Under the pieces are notes generated by a model that saw nothing but the letters and a program-made list of their open reading frames with translations, was not told where the DNA came from and ran no database searches. From Myoxocephalus aenaeus (Eukaryota; Chordata; Actinopteri; Perciformes; Cottidae), in contig JBAMJR010000051.1 of the NCBI GenBank assembly GCA_038501785.1, positions 4,432,501 through 4,496,500 on the forward strand: DNA of 64,000 nucleotides, given 5' to 3'. Below are positions 22,801-36,030 of the stretch, piece by piece. Each line of letters starts with the position of its first letter. The first letter of the stretch is position 1. The translations under genes were made by a program, and so were the position numbers.

Positions 22801-25800
22801 TAAATCGTGAGAAGAACAAAGTTGTGCATAAATTAACGTTCTTTAACGTGGACAACTTAGTTTTAAGCATGTGTTATTAAAAATGTATACACATGTTAAA
22901 TACTTTATAAATTAAACCAAATAAATGCATTTAGGCGGCGTTGATAGACTCTTGTTTATTCCTCAGTAAAACAGTTTGTATTTATATTCAATGTTATAAG
23001 TAGGCTACAATTATCAGAACAATACAAACATTCAGGCTCCCTCATGTGGCTCACATGTGTACTGCAGATATGAGATTATGGAAGAAGTTGTGTACTCACT
23101 CATGTATTTTTTTCGCCCTCATTATTATGTGGTTTGTTTTTTCAGGATTCTGTCATCTGCCTGGAGGAGGACCAGACGGCTCCAGAAAAGAGTAAAAGCA
23201 AGAAGCGTTTGCGCAGTCTAAATGAAGTTCTGGGAAAAGCATCTGTTGGCAAAGAGACCAAGGCTGTCCCAGGTAAGCTTTCCCACTCTAAAATCCTCAT
23301 TTACTGTTTAGCATTTAGTATAAATCTAATCTATCGGTGCTGTATTTTCTTTCTTACAGGCTCCAAAGGGGCCTCGCTGGGCCAAGAGAAGACGGCTCGG
23401 AAGGCGTCTGCGGTGATTTCCATCTTTGATGACAGCAGCTCTGAAAACTCCCAGGATGATGAGCAGTTCAAAGCACGCAAAGAGTTCTTGAAGAGTGGCC
23501 TGCCCGAGTCTTTCAAGAAACAGATAGTGAAGACGGCTGCCAGCAGGGAGGCCTACTCTCTCTCCTGTTCCTCCTTTCAACCAGTTATCCACATGAAGCA
23601 ACCATCAAACGGTGAACTCACAATCTTCATAGAGATGTATAAATGTTGGCATCTTCATTTGACAGTGGTGGAAACTAACTTTTATTCCTATACAATTCAG
23701 AGGAAAACATTACAAGTTTTACTTCACTACATTTATTTGACAACTTTAATTTGTATGTTCAGATTAATACTAAAAAACATAATCAACAAATATATTATGA
23801 TCTATTATTATAGATACAATTACAATAAAAGTGAGCTTCGCCTTCAAGTGAAATTTGAAATCGTGTACACATTTAAAAAACTGATAACTATAATCCATTT
23901 TAATTCATTAATATGATATTAATTATTCTAAACTGAGCCGTTGTGCATAATAAGCACTCTTTACTTTTGGTACTTTAAGTACAATTTGCACACAAAAAAA
24001 TATGCAGGACTTTAACTTCTAACACAATATTTCTACATTTTGATATTGCAACATTAACTTTAATATATTCCTAATTTATGTATTATTATGGAGGACTGGT
24101 AGATACAGCTGGATCAAGACGGAGCTCAGCATAACTTGTTTTTGTTGTGTGTTGACAGATTGCCCTCTTTGGAGTCTACTGTGGCCCGAGTCTTCATTAC
24201 TGGTTCATCTGAAAGAGATTTGGTGCCAAACGTCCAACTCACTTCCATCTGTGAGCGGTTCCCTTTGTGTGAAGACAAAACCAGAACGTAGAACCTTTTT
24301 GGAACGGGTATGTCGAAATTAATTAGTCTCACGTCTCACAGGATCAATACCTCACTGTCTGGTTTATAGCTGCTACCTGTCTGCCAGTATTTAGAAAAGG
24401 CTCATGAAGACAGAGACGCTTAATTGCTTAATTCTATCTTGGTTTGTATTTTTGTGCATCACGTCGTTTGTAGTCTGGTTACACAGCAAACACAATATTT
24501 GCTGAAAGTACTTTTTCCTTTTTTGAAGGGTTCTGGCTGGAGGCCTGAGATCTCTGAAAGTGTTCGGCAGCTTCTAATGGAGGAGGTCAGCGCCTCTAAC
24601 CCTCCCTTCCCCGCGCAGATGTTTACCACTCGCTTCCTCAAGAGACGCGCTGACCAGCAGCAGCAGAGCACAGCCTCAGGTCAGTCTGACAGGCACTCGT
24701 TGCTCTCGTTCACTGAAACAAAGGTAGATGTGTTGTATTGAACATTTTTTATTAGGCTGTTATTAAGCTTGATTTCCTATTTCATTTCGACACTATTCAG
24801 TGTTTATCCTATATGTATTCACTGGCATCTGCAATAAGAACATTGCTTTTTGAATTTGTATCAAAGCACAAATATCTTTTAGTATTTTAATAAGTTAATG
24901 CTTACAAACCAGCCATAAGAGAGAGAGAATTGGAATGTGAATTAAAAGATTATTCTCAACATCCATTGCATGTTACCTACTAGAACAAGAGGATGTAACC
25001 AGAGTCACGTGTACCACACTGCCAGCTGAACCAGTTGGAGGGAAGAGGAAGAGGATGGATGACGAGGGAGGACGGTCTGTGAAGGTGGCCAAGAAGCAAC
25101 GGGCCAACTGTGCAGAAAAAAAGAAATCCGAGCCTGAGCCAACAAAAAGGGGCGGACGAACCAGACGAGCGAGGAGATCAAGTCTGGAGGAGGCGGAGGA
25201 TGAGAAAGCTCCGCCTTCAGTCAAAGCTGCTCCCGTCCCGTCTGATGATGACGACTCTGTGGTTGTGATTGATGACTCTCTTTTGGGAGAGAACACTGGA
25301 AGAAAAGGTGAGGTGTCACAGTTTACGTCTGAATCAACACATTTTTATTCATGAGTCTCTCTGTGAACTTTGGGATCAATAAACGATACGGCAAATCAGC
25401 CAATGAGAAGCAACATAAATGACATAAGTACACAAAAGGAAATACCTGCTTATGTCCAACAAACCATAAGTCAATGCAAGCTTGCAATCAAAGACAGAAA
25501 ATATATTTAAATGTCTTGGACTAACTGATGTTTTCAGCTAAAACTGTTTTGACTTTAATGTTGTTGTTTTTTAAACTTGTCCTCCAGAATTAGCTCTTGT
25601 TTCAAATGTGTCATTATCAAAGCCACAGTTGATTGGCTCTGATAGTGAAGTGTGGGCAAACTTTAAGAAGTAGAAGTTTAGTTCTAAAAATAGAGCTGCA
25701 CCACAACAGTGTGTGAGTATCTCAAAAAGCCACCACGAGGAAAACACCTTCCAACTGGCATGACAACTTTCTATGAAAAGAACATTATAAAATATCCTCA

Positions 25801-28800
25801 AAGGTATGCCAGTAAGAGATGACTAGTGTCTGCATTGTTAACATGCTCGCCTAATTGATCCAGTAGGTGTCTGTTACAAGTAATGTAGAAAGTGTTTGGT
25901 TCTACAGATGTGGGGAGAGAGGACGTGCTATGGACGGACAAATATCAGCCCCAGCACTCCAGCGACATCATAGGTAACACTGCCTCAGTGAGGAGGCTGC
26001 ACAGGTGAGGAACTAAAACAGCTTTAACTTCACTGCACCTCCATCAAAACCGTAGCCACTCTTGCGCAGGGCTGCTGTGGCTCAGAGGTAGAGCTGGTCG
26101 GCTTCCAAGCGATTCGATTCCACAGCCTCTGCAGTCCACATGTCGAAGTGTCCTTGGGCAAAACCTTGAACCCTTAAATAGCTCCGGGACGTTGTGTCAT
26201 CGGTGTGTGAATATGCTTGAATTAGTTTAAAGTCTTGATGGGCAGGTGGCCCCTCGCATGGCAGCCTGAAGACTGAAGACTAGAAAGGCATTATCTAAAT
26301 TACAGTCCACTAATCATCTACCATATTTGCTTAATTCTGTATCTCTTAAATGGTATCGGCCTATTGCGTAAATACAAGCACAATATGCCTTGGGGCCGTC
26401 GTATGAGGAACCTTTGGCCGAATGTTTCATGTTTCTCCTTTTTATACAGCTGGCTTAAGGAATGGAAACTTCGTGCAGACAGAGAAGAAAGAAAAAAGCA
26501 GAAAGACAAGAAACAAGAGGAAGGCAGCAATGGTGGGAGATTCAAAATATTAATATCCTTTTTTCCTCTTTTATAACTAGTTCTGTTGGCTTGTAGTGTG
26601 TTTGTGTTGACTGAATGATGTCTCTTTGTGTCCAGACTCGGACTGGGACTGCGGAGAAGAGGACTCCCAGGATGGAGAGGACATGTTGTGTAATACGATG
26701 CTTATCACAGGACCTACTGGAATAGGAAAGACTGCTGCAGTCTATGCTTGTGCCCAGGAGCTGGGCTTCAAGGTACTAAAGCGTCAAGCTCCATAACTGA
26801 CATTTGTGTAGGAATTGGCGTCTTCATTTCCTAACTTCTCTCTGGTCCCTCAAGGTATTCGAGGTGAATGCTTCAGCTCAGCGTAGTGGCCGTCTCATTC
26901 TGTCTCAGCTGAAGGAAGCCACTCAGTCTCACCAGGTGGACAGTCAGGGGGTCAACGCCCACAAGCCCACCTACTTCAACAGTTACGGCGCAAGCAGCAG
27001 CGCCGGCACTCTCAAGCTTGGATCCTCGCCCAGTATGTAACCTTAATAACCTGTTTCTAATGAGTGGCTTGTGATTGAGGAACTGCGTTTTGCATATTGT
27101 GTGGTTGGAACTGTTGTTTACTCTGAGTTGTCATCTTCATCTTCCAGGAAAGGTTAACTCTCCTCGTAGAGTGGTTTCCTCTCCCAGGAAACATCCCCAG
27201 TCCCCAAGAGGTGCTAAAAGAGGAGGTCTGGCTCCCACCTCTTTAGCAAACTTCTTCAAAACGGGTCAACCAACCAATGAGACACCTAACACTAAGAAGA
27301 ATGAACAAACGGGTTAGTTTCATCTTCAAATGTGCCAATTGTTTACTTGCCTGATGGGGTAACCTTCATGAAAAGTTAATACCAGGACTTTAATAGCAAG
27401 TATTTGACTGTTTCTTTTTTCTCTCCCACGTCTCTTCACATAGCGGCTTCCAAGAAAGTCATAAAGGCAAATGAGTGTGCCAATAAGCAAAAAGACCCCA
27501 AATCAGCTCCCACCCCTAAAGAGAAGAACAATGAAGAACAGAGCAAGAAGACGGCCACCTCGCTTATCCTCTTTGAAGAAGTGGATGTTATTTTTGATGA
27601 TGACTCTGGGTTTCTAGCTGCCATCAAGACATTTATGACCACGACGAAGAGGCCAGTCATCCTCACGACCAGCGGTGAGTAGGAGGAGAAAGGTCAAATG
27701 TTGATTGAATTCATTCATACTTTCTTTCCGGTCTTTTGAGCTTAATTCCAATCTTGGATGTTTTTTTTTTTTTAGATCCTGCTTTCAGCACCATGTTTGA
27801 TGGCAATTTTGAAGAGATCCTTTTCAAAACGCCCTCAGTGGTGAGTGGACAATTCATCACAAATATTTTAATGCTAATCAAGTGGGAGAGATCAGTTATC
27901 GAAAGTACGTTTCAGTCGGTTTTCAGTTGTCCGTTTCCCGCCTTTCTTCTCTGGTACAGTTGGATGTCGGCAGCTACCTGCGACTGTTGTGTCTGACGGA
28001 GGACACGAGAACCGACCGAGTGGACATCAGCTCTCTGCTCAGACTCAATGGATGTGACATCCGGCAGAGTTTGCTGCAGCTGCAGTTCTGGACCCGGAGC
28101 GCAGGAGGCCGCCACGTCACCAGACCGCTGACGCACACTGGCAGACTCGGTAAGAAGCCTCTGAAAAAGTTGGAGTAGTAATGTTGATCACTTAGTTTTG
28201 CTTTATTATGTCAATAACTATTAACTTTATTACATTGATCTTACTGTAACTCTGTATTCTGCACTCATCCCTTTGTGTTGCTTTCAGAAAACAGTTTAAA
28301 ATTATAGTCATTACCAAGCTCCAAATTAATTCTCTGACCAGCTAATCCCGTACGTAAGGGCAGAGAAAGCGAGAAGAGCTTTTACTGCTCAGCTAAATGT
28401 AGACCTTCAACCGAGCGTGACCTTGCATTTGCTGGCATCTAAATTGTGGAGTGAATTGCTGTTCAAAAACCGCAAAGCACAATTTTGTTTTATTTAATTG
28501 TATTTAAAAAAACAAAATTGCAGTATTTTGCATAATTGTTTAACTTTCTCTCTCTCTCATGTCATTAGTTAAAGCACTTTGTAAAGGTGTTAAGAAAAGT
28601 GCAATACGAATAAGTTAACTTGTTAATCTAATGAGTATTTCCCCCTCTTATTTGCATTAAAAGCTGGACTAAAGCCAGAGACTGAAGAGTCAGTGTGTGC
28701 AGGGACTGACACTCTTCCTGCCTGTGACACCGGTTGCACTGAGAGCATGCTGGGTCTGCTGAACGTTGAACCCGAGGGAGACATTTGGGAGCGGCTCAAG

Positions 28801-30419
28801 GTAAACTCTTCATTTCCCACATTACACTGCGGAGAGTAGGAACATGTATAAATTGAGGGTTTCTTTGGTTGACCGGGTATGCGTTGTCAACAGAGTCCGA
28901 TGGAGGAGATGTTGTGCTGGGAGCTGCTGGCAAACAGCAAGCGACGAGGAGTGGACCTGCTCTATTCCAACTTTGAGGCACTCTTACCTCTACCGCTCAC
29001 ACAGTTGACTATCGCCACCTTCAAACCAGAGCAATCGGTTTCTGCATCGCAAGACCATCCTTCTGCTAATCCAAAAGAGCTGCCTTCACATGCCGGGTCA
29101 CTGCACACGGCCGAGTCAGCGGAGTGCTCGGACGACGGCAGTCCAATCAAAATGTCCCATAGAATGAGGAAGAGCAAGAAGCGGCACAGTTTACCCGACC
29201 AGGATGGACTGCACTCGGACTCGGACTCGGACTCAGAAGACGGTTTTCTATCTCTCTGCAAGCCGCAGAGCGCTCCTCTGGCAAAGGAGAACGTCAAAGG
29301 GAGTTTAGTTTCGGAGGCGGTGAAGAGGAAGCCACTGACTCCTGAGGAGCGGGTAAAAAGTCTCCCGATTTCCCAGTGTCTAGAATCAATAGCTGACTTT
29401 TTCGACAACATGTCGTACATGGACTCTTTGATGGTTCATTCGGAAGGGAGCGACAATCCGAAGAGGATGTCACAGGTCGGTGCAGTGTTGAAAGACGGGA
29501 CGACGGAGGAGTCGAGGGTTGAGACTGACCAGGGGAGCTGGGAAAGAGGAAAGCACGTCTTGGAGATCTCGGCTGCTGTGGAGGCTCTGAGCTTCCACAA
29601 GTGTCGGGTTTCAGTAGCGGCGGCCTGGAAGAAAGTCCAACAACTAGAGGGCGAGGTGGGACAGGAGGCTGCAGCAGAACTCAGCCTCCCTGTGGCCGCT
29701 CATCGAGAAGGTTACAGCTTCACTCAGGACGGTCCCAGTCAACCACAGTGAGTCTTTCTTTACTCAATAATATCATCTTCTGTCCAACATAAACCTAACT
29801 CACTGTGGCCCAGTCAGCAGCATGATGTTGGTCGCAGTAAGAATTATAATCCTGACGAGTTAAACCAGAGCAAAGAAAGGTAATGTGTACTGCTACGTTC
29901 CAGACTGGTCCAGCGGAGGAGAGACGTGATGGAGAGTCTGACGCTCAGAGGAGTGTTTGGTACTCCGGCCAACAGACCAGCAGCGGCTCTGGACTACTTG
30001 CCGGCCCTTCGCACCATCTGCAGATCAGAGCAGCTTAAGGAGCAGGGCAAAGTTAAACGAAGGTGAGCACGCAGAAACCGTAGCTTCTCACTTGGCCAGC
30101 GCCATCAGGTCTTTGTCCAAAGTGTGGGCAGGATGTGGTTCAACACCTTTCATCACAGGCAGCCAGTAAACTGACTCATATAATGATGCAAGTTTGAGTT
30201 TTTTGACCAATCATCTGGCTACAAATAAATGTTTCAAGTGTCAACTGAATTGTAATTGTATTAATGCAGCTCGTACAAATGCAACCACGTCTGATGAAAT
30301 GTGTCCACAGAAAACTGAGTTGTTTTTATTTCCCCTCCAGGTTCCTGCACTACCTAGATGCGATCCACCTAGGTCTTGAAAAGAGCACTCAACAGCAGCT
30401 TGCTGCAGACTTCCCCTGA
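19806..30419 (+). CDS. atad5: ATPase family AAA domain-containing protein 5 (Elg1), 21 coding exons, 1814 aa
   Basis: ATAD5 is the large subunit of an RFC-like complex that unloads PCNA from DNA and recruits USP1 for PCNA deubiquitination. Exons: 19806-19856, 19953-21724, 22240-22324, 22457-22615, 23146-23272, 23360-23611, 24159-24307, 24529-24679, 24984-25307, 25908-26004, 26450-26532, 26636-26772, 26855-27032, 27148-27312, 27444-27674, 27776-27840, 27960-28149, 28664-28800, 28894-29747, 29904-30062 and 30341-30419. All phases agree (human is about 1844 aa). The N terminus MAGVVAMA and PCKKSRKDGG resemble human. Walker A is GPTGIGKTAAVY (about residues 1107-1118), followed by FEVNASAQRSGR. 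Walker B is LILFEEVDVIFDDD. An acidic/basic disordered half precedes the AAA region. PCNA-binding-like motifs occur at about residues 34-38, 57-61 and 1223. Poly(A) signals lie at 31143-31148 and about 31164. Confidence 0.95.
21958..22150. repeat. Possible interspersed repeat in atad5 intron 2
   Basis: The start, GGTGGACAAAATATTAGAAA followed by CACCTGTCGGTAACG, resembles a motif seen often in fish introns. No inverted ends or target duplication were found, so limits are approximate. Confidence 0.3.
26060..26330 (+). mobile_element. tRNA-derived SINE in atad5 intron 10
   Basis: It begins GGGCTGCTGTGGCTCAGAGG with a tRNA-like A box, followed by a B-box-like GCGATTCGATTCC. Then comes the teleost SINE body CATGTCGAAGTGTCCTTGGG and a tail ending near GGCATTATCTAAATTACAGT. 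The family was not named. It is on the same strand as the host gene. Confidence 0.75.
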
Positions 30420-31165
30420 ACCTTAAGACGATCAGACATGTCTTCCTGATCACACAGAGGCCTGGAACAGACATTCCCTTCAGAGTGGTCACACTTATAC
30501 GGTCCATGCGTTTTGGCTGTAGATTTATAGGAAGGAACACTTTTACAGTTTGTGTGACACGAGGAGGCGAGGCAGCAACATATGTCACTGTTGCCTTTTG
30601 TCTCTTTATGACCTCGACATCAGATGAGCGGGTCACAGCTGCGTGTGCAAAGCGGACCGTCTGGAGAAGAAATTACTGAATACTGAAGGTTCTCATCTGA
30701 AGTGCTCACGGCTAAACGACCTCAACTGCTGTCTCATTCAGCGCGTCTTGTGCTTTCAAAGAATGCACTAAAGATTTCTACTTTATATGATTTTTTTAAT
30801 ATTAAGCGGTGTGTTTTAAAAGTGCGTCTTTCTTGTACAGTAGTGTTTTTTTACGTCAAAGCCTCTTCTTAATTTGCTCTGCATCTGGCAAAGTGTTTTT
30901 TTATCTCGTATAAATTTATTTTGAGGAGCAAGTGTGTATCATTAATGTAAGAGATTAATTAACGTGTAAAATAGAATTTGTAAAGTCGGTGTGAAAGGTC
31001 TGTCTTTATCAGCCCTAAATCACCTTCACATTCCTCACAGTGATGAGTTTATTTTTCTTTCTTTTTTTTTTTTTTTAAATTAATCTTTTTTTCCAGTCCT
31101 AAATATGTACACATTATTCACAGTGGGTATATGTTGTAACCAAATAAAGGTTTATAACAACTAAA
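30420..31165 (+). other. atad5: atad5 3' UTR
   Basis: A non-coding stretch from the atad5 stop to two AATAAA signals (31143-31148 and about 31163-31168). It contains poly-T tracts near 31060-31090. No other gene is seen, including no TEFM exon. Confidence 0.7.
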
Positions 31166-31317
31166 TAAAGAAACTGTCTCACCGTGTATGTGCTTTATTG
31201 CTTTCTGTCCTCAGCAGAGATCAGTGATTATCGGGTGCATGTCTGTTTGCTGTGAGCATTGAATGTGTCCTCAGTGGCTCGACCGGTTCCGGCTAATTGT
31301 GATGCCGTTTGTGTTCG

Positions 31318-31383
31318 TGAGGTCTCTGCACACGCTCAGGTAGGTGTCATAAAGCTCTGCTCGGGTAGGTGTCATAAAGCTCA
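31318..31383. repeat. Tandem duplication of about 25 bp upstream of adap2
   Basis: The string GGTAGGTGTCATAAAGCTC occurs twice, 25 bp apart, within the probable adap2 promoter. Significance is unknown. Confidence 0.8.
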
Positions 31384-31609
31384 ACCCCCAGACAAAGCGC
31401 ATTGTTTCCGGCTGCTGTCGTTCAGAGCGCGCAGCTTGACGCTTTGTGTTGTAACATCCACACACACATCTGCTTTTGTCGCAAGTTCCAGTTTTGTTTT
31501 GTGTCCGTTGCATATTTCGCCATGTGTGGAGCAATGTGACCACCATGTTGAGGTTGGACAGCGGGACTCAGCGTCGATTCAGGAGAAGACACTTTGACTT
31601 TGTGCCGAA

Positions 31610-34600
31610 ATGGCGAATCATGAACGCAACGCGAAGCTGCTGCTGGAGCTGCTGAAGCGGCCGGGCAACTGTTGGTGCGCGGACTGCGGAGGGCCGGGTG
31701 AGAGTGTGTTCATGTGGCTCGCTGTCTCCTAAAAGTTTATTTCAAATACATTTCAATATTTATCAGAAACTCTCCTATACAGAGTTTGTAAGTGACCAAC
31801 TTCCAAAACTCAAAAATACGGGCAGTTTAAGAGTTGTGTTATTGTTGACAGTTATAAAGCTAATCAGTGTCAGATGAGGTGAGTGTGATTGTCATTTTGT
31901 CAATACAAGCCAGGCAAGTTCTCTGTAGTGGTAGTTTGATTTTCTATAATATTGAACAGCAACTACTATAATAAAAGCCTAATAGGTCTTTGTGTCAAAA
32001 ATATTGGTTCAAAGTTATTGTGTTTATTCCTAAATTTATTTTATTTTATTTATTCAAAGACAAACATAATCTGGCATGTAACACTGTACATTTCCAGCAT
32101 AGGAATGCAGTAATCATGGCCCCTAGAGTTGAAGGAGCAGGACATTCTGGCTGCAAAGTGTTGAATCTAAATCCCGCCTCTTCTGCACACCCCAGATCCA
32201 CAGTGGGCGTCCTACAAGCTGGGTGTTTTTGTGTGTCTGAGCTGCTCCGGCATCCATCGCAGCCTGTCCAGCCGGGTCAAATCCATAAAGCTGGACTTCT
32301 GGGAGGATGAACTGGTGGAGGTATGGCCCCCACCGTTGTTGTCATTGCTCTGGTAATAACATAGTTCTTCAGGTGAAGGGACACATTGTCTGTGTCGCTG
32401 TGTAATCTTCATGAGTGTCTTTTTTGGGGACCCTGAAGTTCATGAAGTCGACCGGCAATGTCAGCGCCAGAGCTCTGTTTGAGAAAGCTGTTCCTGTGTA
32501 CTACTATCGGCCTCAGGAAAATGACTGTAGGTAAGTATCTTTCCAGAACGATGACATTCTCCAGGAAACTGTCTGTGTGATAAACACCTGTGGGCTGATG
32601 TTGTGGTTTACTCCATATACGGTAAAGGGAGCAGGTGTAGGCCCAGTAGCCATTTCTTAGTGAATTACACTTAAGTTTCGGGTCAACATAAGGACACATA
32701 GTTATACATAATATGGTTATACATATTCTACCATTACAGAAGTGCCACGATAAATAGAGAGAAGTGCAACCACTGACTGTAGAAGTGAAATATAGATGAA
32801 TATCTGCTGATCAAAGATCATGTTCTTGTGGTGATACTGCAGCGTATGTTGGAGGGTTTCTGTGTGTTGCCTGTTTAAGATGATTTTTATGTTCGCCTTT
32901 GAACCGCAGAGTCTTAAGAGAGCAGTGGATTCGGGCTAAATATGAAAGGAAGGAGTTCACAGGAGAAACCAAGTATCCACCAATTTCATACACCACAGGT
33001 GATGTTTTCACTGTTTTCTAACACACGTGTCCACCATAGAACATGGATCCTAATCAGTCTTTTGGTGTAAAGCTGATGTGGTTCCTCCTACACATGCAGA
33101 ACTGTGCAAGAAAAACCTGTTCTTCACACAACAGAACAGCCAGGAAGTGAAAGCTGGTCACGCTGCAACGCGGTGACACAGTTTATGTTCTTTGATTTGA
33201 TACCAGGTTTCTACGAAGGGGTGCTGTGGAAGAAAGGGAAAGAGAACACCCAGTTTCTGAAGAGGAAGTTTGTTCTATCAGAGCGAGAGTTCACCCTGAG
33301 TTACTACAACAAGGAAAATGTGAGTTCCCAGCAGCTCGGACAAGTGGCCATGACCAAACCAAATTATTGGACAAACTTACAGTTTCAGAATCAGAACCAT
33401 TTATTTGCCAGGTTTGTTACACATACGAGGAATTTGTCTTGGCGGGAGGTGCATGCATTAGACTTTATGAACTCTGCTGGCCATAAAGGAAAGGTCGGGG
33501 ATCACTGAAGTTATTACAATTCAACCATGCTGCTGTCATGGCTAAAAAAAAAACGAATGCACAAACAGCTGCATGTTAATTGAATCCAGTTGTTGCATCT
33601 TTTCTACAAAATCTGATGTGCTATGTTTTGTGATCCAGGAGTCCAAAGGCCCAAAAGCTGTAATCTCCATCAAGGACCTAAACGCCACCTTTCAACCGGA
33701 GAAGATTGGTCATCCTCAAGGGCTGCAGCTCACCTACCAAGACAACAACCACACCAGGAACCTCTATGTTTATCACGAGAGTCCTGAGGTGGGACTGCTT
33801 GATCATCCAAAGTATAAATAACAGGAAGCAGCGAGTCTTATACTGATTGTCACACTGTAGGGATGTGGAGAAGCTCAGGGTCTCTTCTTCTACTCTAGGA
33901 AATAGTGACATGGTTCAACGCCATTCGTGCGGCTCGCTATGCGTACCTGAAGACAGCGTACCCGACTGGAAGCGACGAAGAAGTGAGCGTCAAACCTTCT
34001 CAAAACCAAATAAACAAGACGTTTTACAGATGTTGATGCACTTTAAAATGCACTCTAAATATTTAAAGAAAACGTTCCCTTTCAGCAGAGTCAACAGCGG
34101 TAAGAGCAGAAATTCGCCTCTTTTTGCTCTTCTGTTTTTAAGCATAACACTCGTGTTTTATACCTCTTTGTCAGCTAATACCAAAGATAACAAGAAACTA
34201 CCTCAAAGAGGGCTACATGGAAAAGACGGGGCCATTGGTAAGTTAATAAAGACGAAAAAGTTAAACATATACAGATGTATGATTTGTTTGTACATTTATT
34301 TTGTCAGCACTTGAGAACACTTGATTGTGTGTTTCGGTTCCTCTCACATATTCAAACACACTTTAATTACATTTTCATAAGAATGGATTGGTATGATAGA
34401 AGAGGTTAGGGGATATAGAATTAGACCAGAACACGTTTGAAATTCATACTGTCATTTTTTCATGTGAAGCATTAAATGTGTTTTTTTAACAGCAAAAGGA
34501 GCCATTCAAAAAGAGGTGGTTTGTTTTGGACTCTCAAAACAGGAAGCTGTTGTACTTCAAAGACCAGCTGGTGAGGACTTCTCATTCTAACTCAATGCTG

Positions 34601-35409
34601 TGCGTCGCTGGGAGGACGTTTGTCACGCACTTTAACCACCGTTATGTTTGTGTTTGTGTTTCCATGCTTGTGAAGCGCAGGATGCAGAGGAGTTGGGGGT
34701 ACTTTTCATCGGCACCGAGAACATGGGTTACTCTGTGAAGGAGTGTGTCCCAAAGCAGGCTCGGGGAAACAAGTGGAAGTGTGGCGTGACGGTGGAAACT
34801 CCCCAGCGACTGTTTGTCTTCATGTGCGAGCAGGAGAGGGAGCAGAAGGAGTGGCTGGACGCCCTCAGACAGGTCCTCTCTCGGCCCATGGCACCGCAGG
34901 ATTATGCCAGTAAGCAAGGCTGCAAAAATGCTGCCAGCACGTCAACAGTTGTAAAGTGTGAGAATGTGTCAAATATTTGTATGACATAATAGTCATTCCT
35001 GTCATGTGAAAGCTTAAACTTTTTGCATTTTGGATCTGGTCCAGTGGAGGATGAGAGGATGGATGCATGTTAACATGTTAACATGCATAGGTAGCACCAA
35101 AATAGTATGATTCATCTGTCAAATGTCTGTATAAAACTGCATCCAATAAAGCTGGTGGACAGACCGACCAGCAGACTGACGTTTGCAATTAGTGTGCCTC
35201 ATAGAAACAGCAATGCTACTCAGTTATCTCGGTTACCGGCTCCAGCTTTTTCTCTGCAAAGTTCGTCCAAACAAAGCAACTGTATTCACTTATGTGTGAG
35301 AAAGTTGTTTTATTCAACTGCTGCATCTGTATGACCATTATGCATGACCCCGCTCTTATACTCCTTGTTTCTCATTCCAGTTGAAGCCAACATTCAGTTT
35401 AAAAGATGA
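31610..35409 (+). CDS. adap2: ArfGAP with dual PH domains 2 (centaurin-alpha 2), 11 exons, 379 aa
   Basis: This is a GTPase-activating protein for ARF6 that binds phosphoinositides at the plasma membrane. Exons: 31610-31697, 32196-32320, 32439-32530, 32910-32998, 33207-33319, 33639-33788, 33899-33982, 34175-34237, 34493-34570, 34681-34909 and 35381-35409, all in phase. The N-terminal ArfGAP domain has the zinc finger CADC...CLSC (within CWCADCGGP and FVCLSCSGIHRSL) and the Arg finger in GIHR. PH1 begins FYEGVLWKKGKENTQFLKRK. PH2 begins YLKEGYMEKTGP and QKEPFKKRWFVLD and ends KEWLDALRQVLS. The length is close to human ADAP2 (381 aa). The position directly after atad5, as in human 17q11.2, favours ADAP2 over ADAP1. 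A poly(A) signal lies at 35847-35852. Confidence 0.93.
33375..33490 (+). repeat. Truncated teleost retroposon fragment in adap2 intron 5
   Basis: The sequence TCAGAATCAGAACCATTTAT followed by TTGCCAGGTTTG, ACATACGAGGAATTTG and GGTGCATGCA matches a pattern common at the start of teleost non-LTR or SINE copies. Only about 110 bp remain. The open frame across it is not adap2. Confidence 0.5.
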
Positions 35410-35995
35410 ACAACAGACAGGTGTGCCAACAGGACGACGGGGAGAAGACTTCAGCGTTTGAAAACACACATGTGACTGAACTATTGCAGCACATCAGATG
35501 AACAGACTGCTGTCACAGCCCTGTATCAGAACTGACTCTCGTCTTTGTGTTGTGCTGCGTCCCGAGTTTCCTCTGGGCCACAGTGTGGATTTGAGACCTT
35601 CACCCACTCACTTTAACTGACACCCGAATCTCAGACATCAGAAATGACTGTCACTGTTTAAAATCCCCTCTTCTGACCAAACGTATACATACAAGATCAA
35701 CACTGTTTTATTGGAAGAGAAGATTATTCTGGGTAAACATCATGCTGTTTTTATGATGTTTCTTACTTTTTTACATTTTCAATTACGCAATGAATAAGCA
35801 TTACATTTAACATTTTTAACATGTTTCTTGACATTATCCCCAGAAAAATAAACTGCCTTTTCTAATAATTTTTTGTGTGGATTAGTTAATATATATGATC
35901 TATTTTCATATATTATAATATATGAATGAATATATACTTTATTAATCCTGAAGGGGAAATTTGGTGTAAAAACAACAGGGATGAAAGATGTATAC

Positions 35996-36026
<31 letters not shown>
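35996..36026. repeat. (TAA)n microsatellite
   Basis: About ten TAA units, immediately after the retroposon-tail motif at about 35938-35965. Confidence 0.9.

Positions 36027-36030
<4 letters not shown>

Noticed and set aside
23612..23916. Continuation of the atad5 exon 6 frame past 23611
   Set aside because: The frame stays open by chance into an A/T-rich intron. A good donor (ACG|GTGAAC) at 23611 and the conserved next exon at 24159 define the end.
28962..29420. 152-codon minus-strand open frame inside atad5 exon 19
   Set aside because: Antisense shadow of a conserved exon; no recognisable features of its own.
30241..30636. Open frames near the atad5 3' end on both strands
   Set aside because: They overlap the last atad5 exon and 3' UTR without homology. 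TEFM was looked for here and not found.
35996..36026. CRISPR-like or regulatory tandem array
   Set aside because: It is a plain TAA microsatellite. Nothing in the window has the spacer-repeat structure of a CRISPR array, and the DNA is vertebrate.
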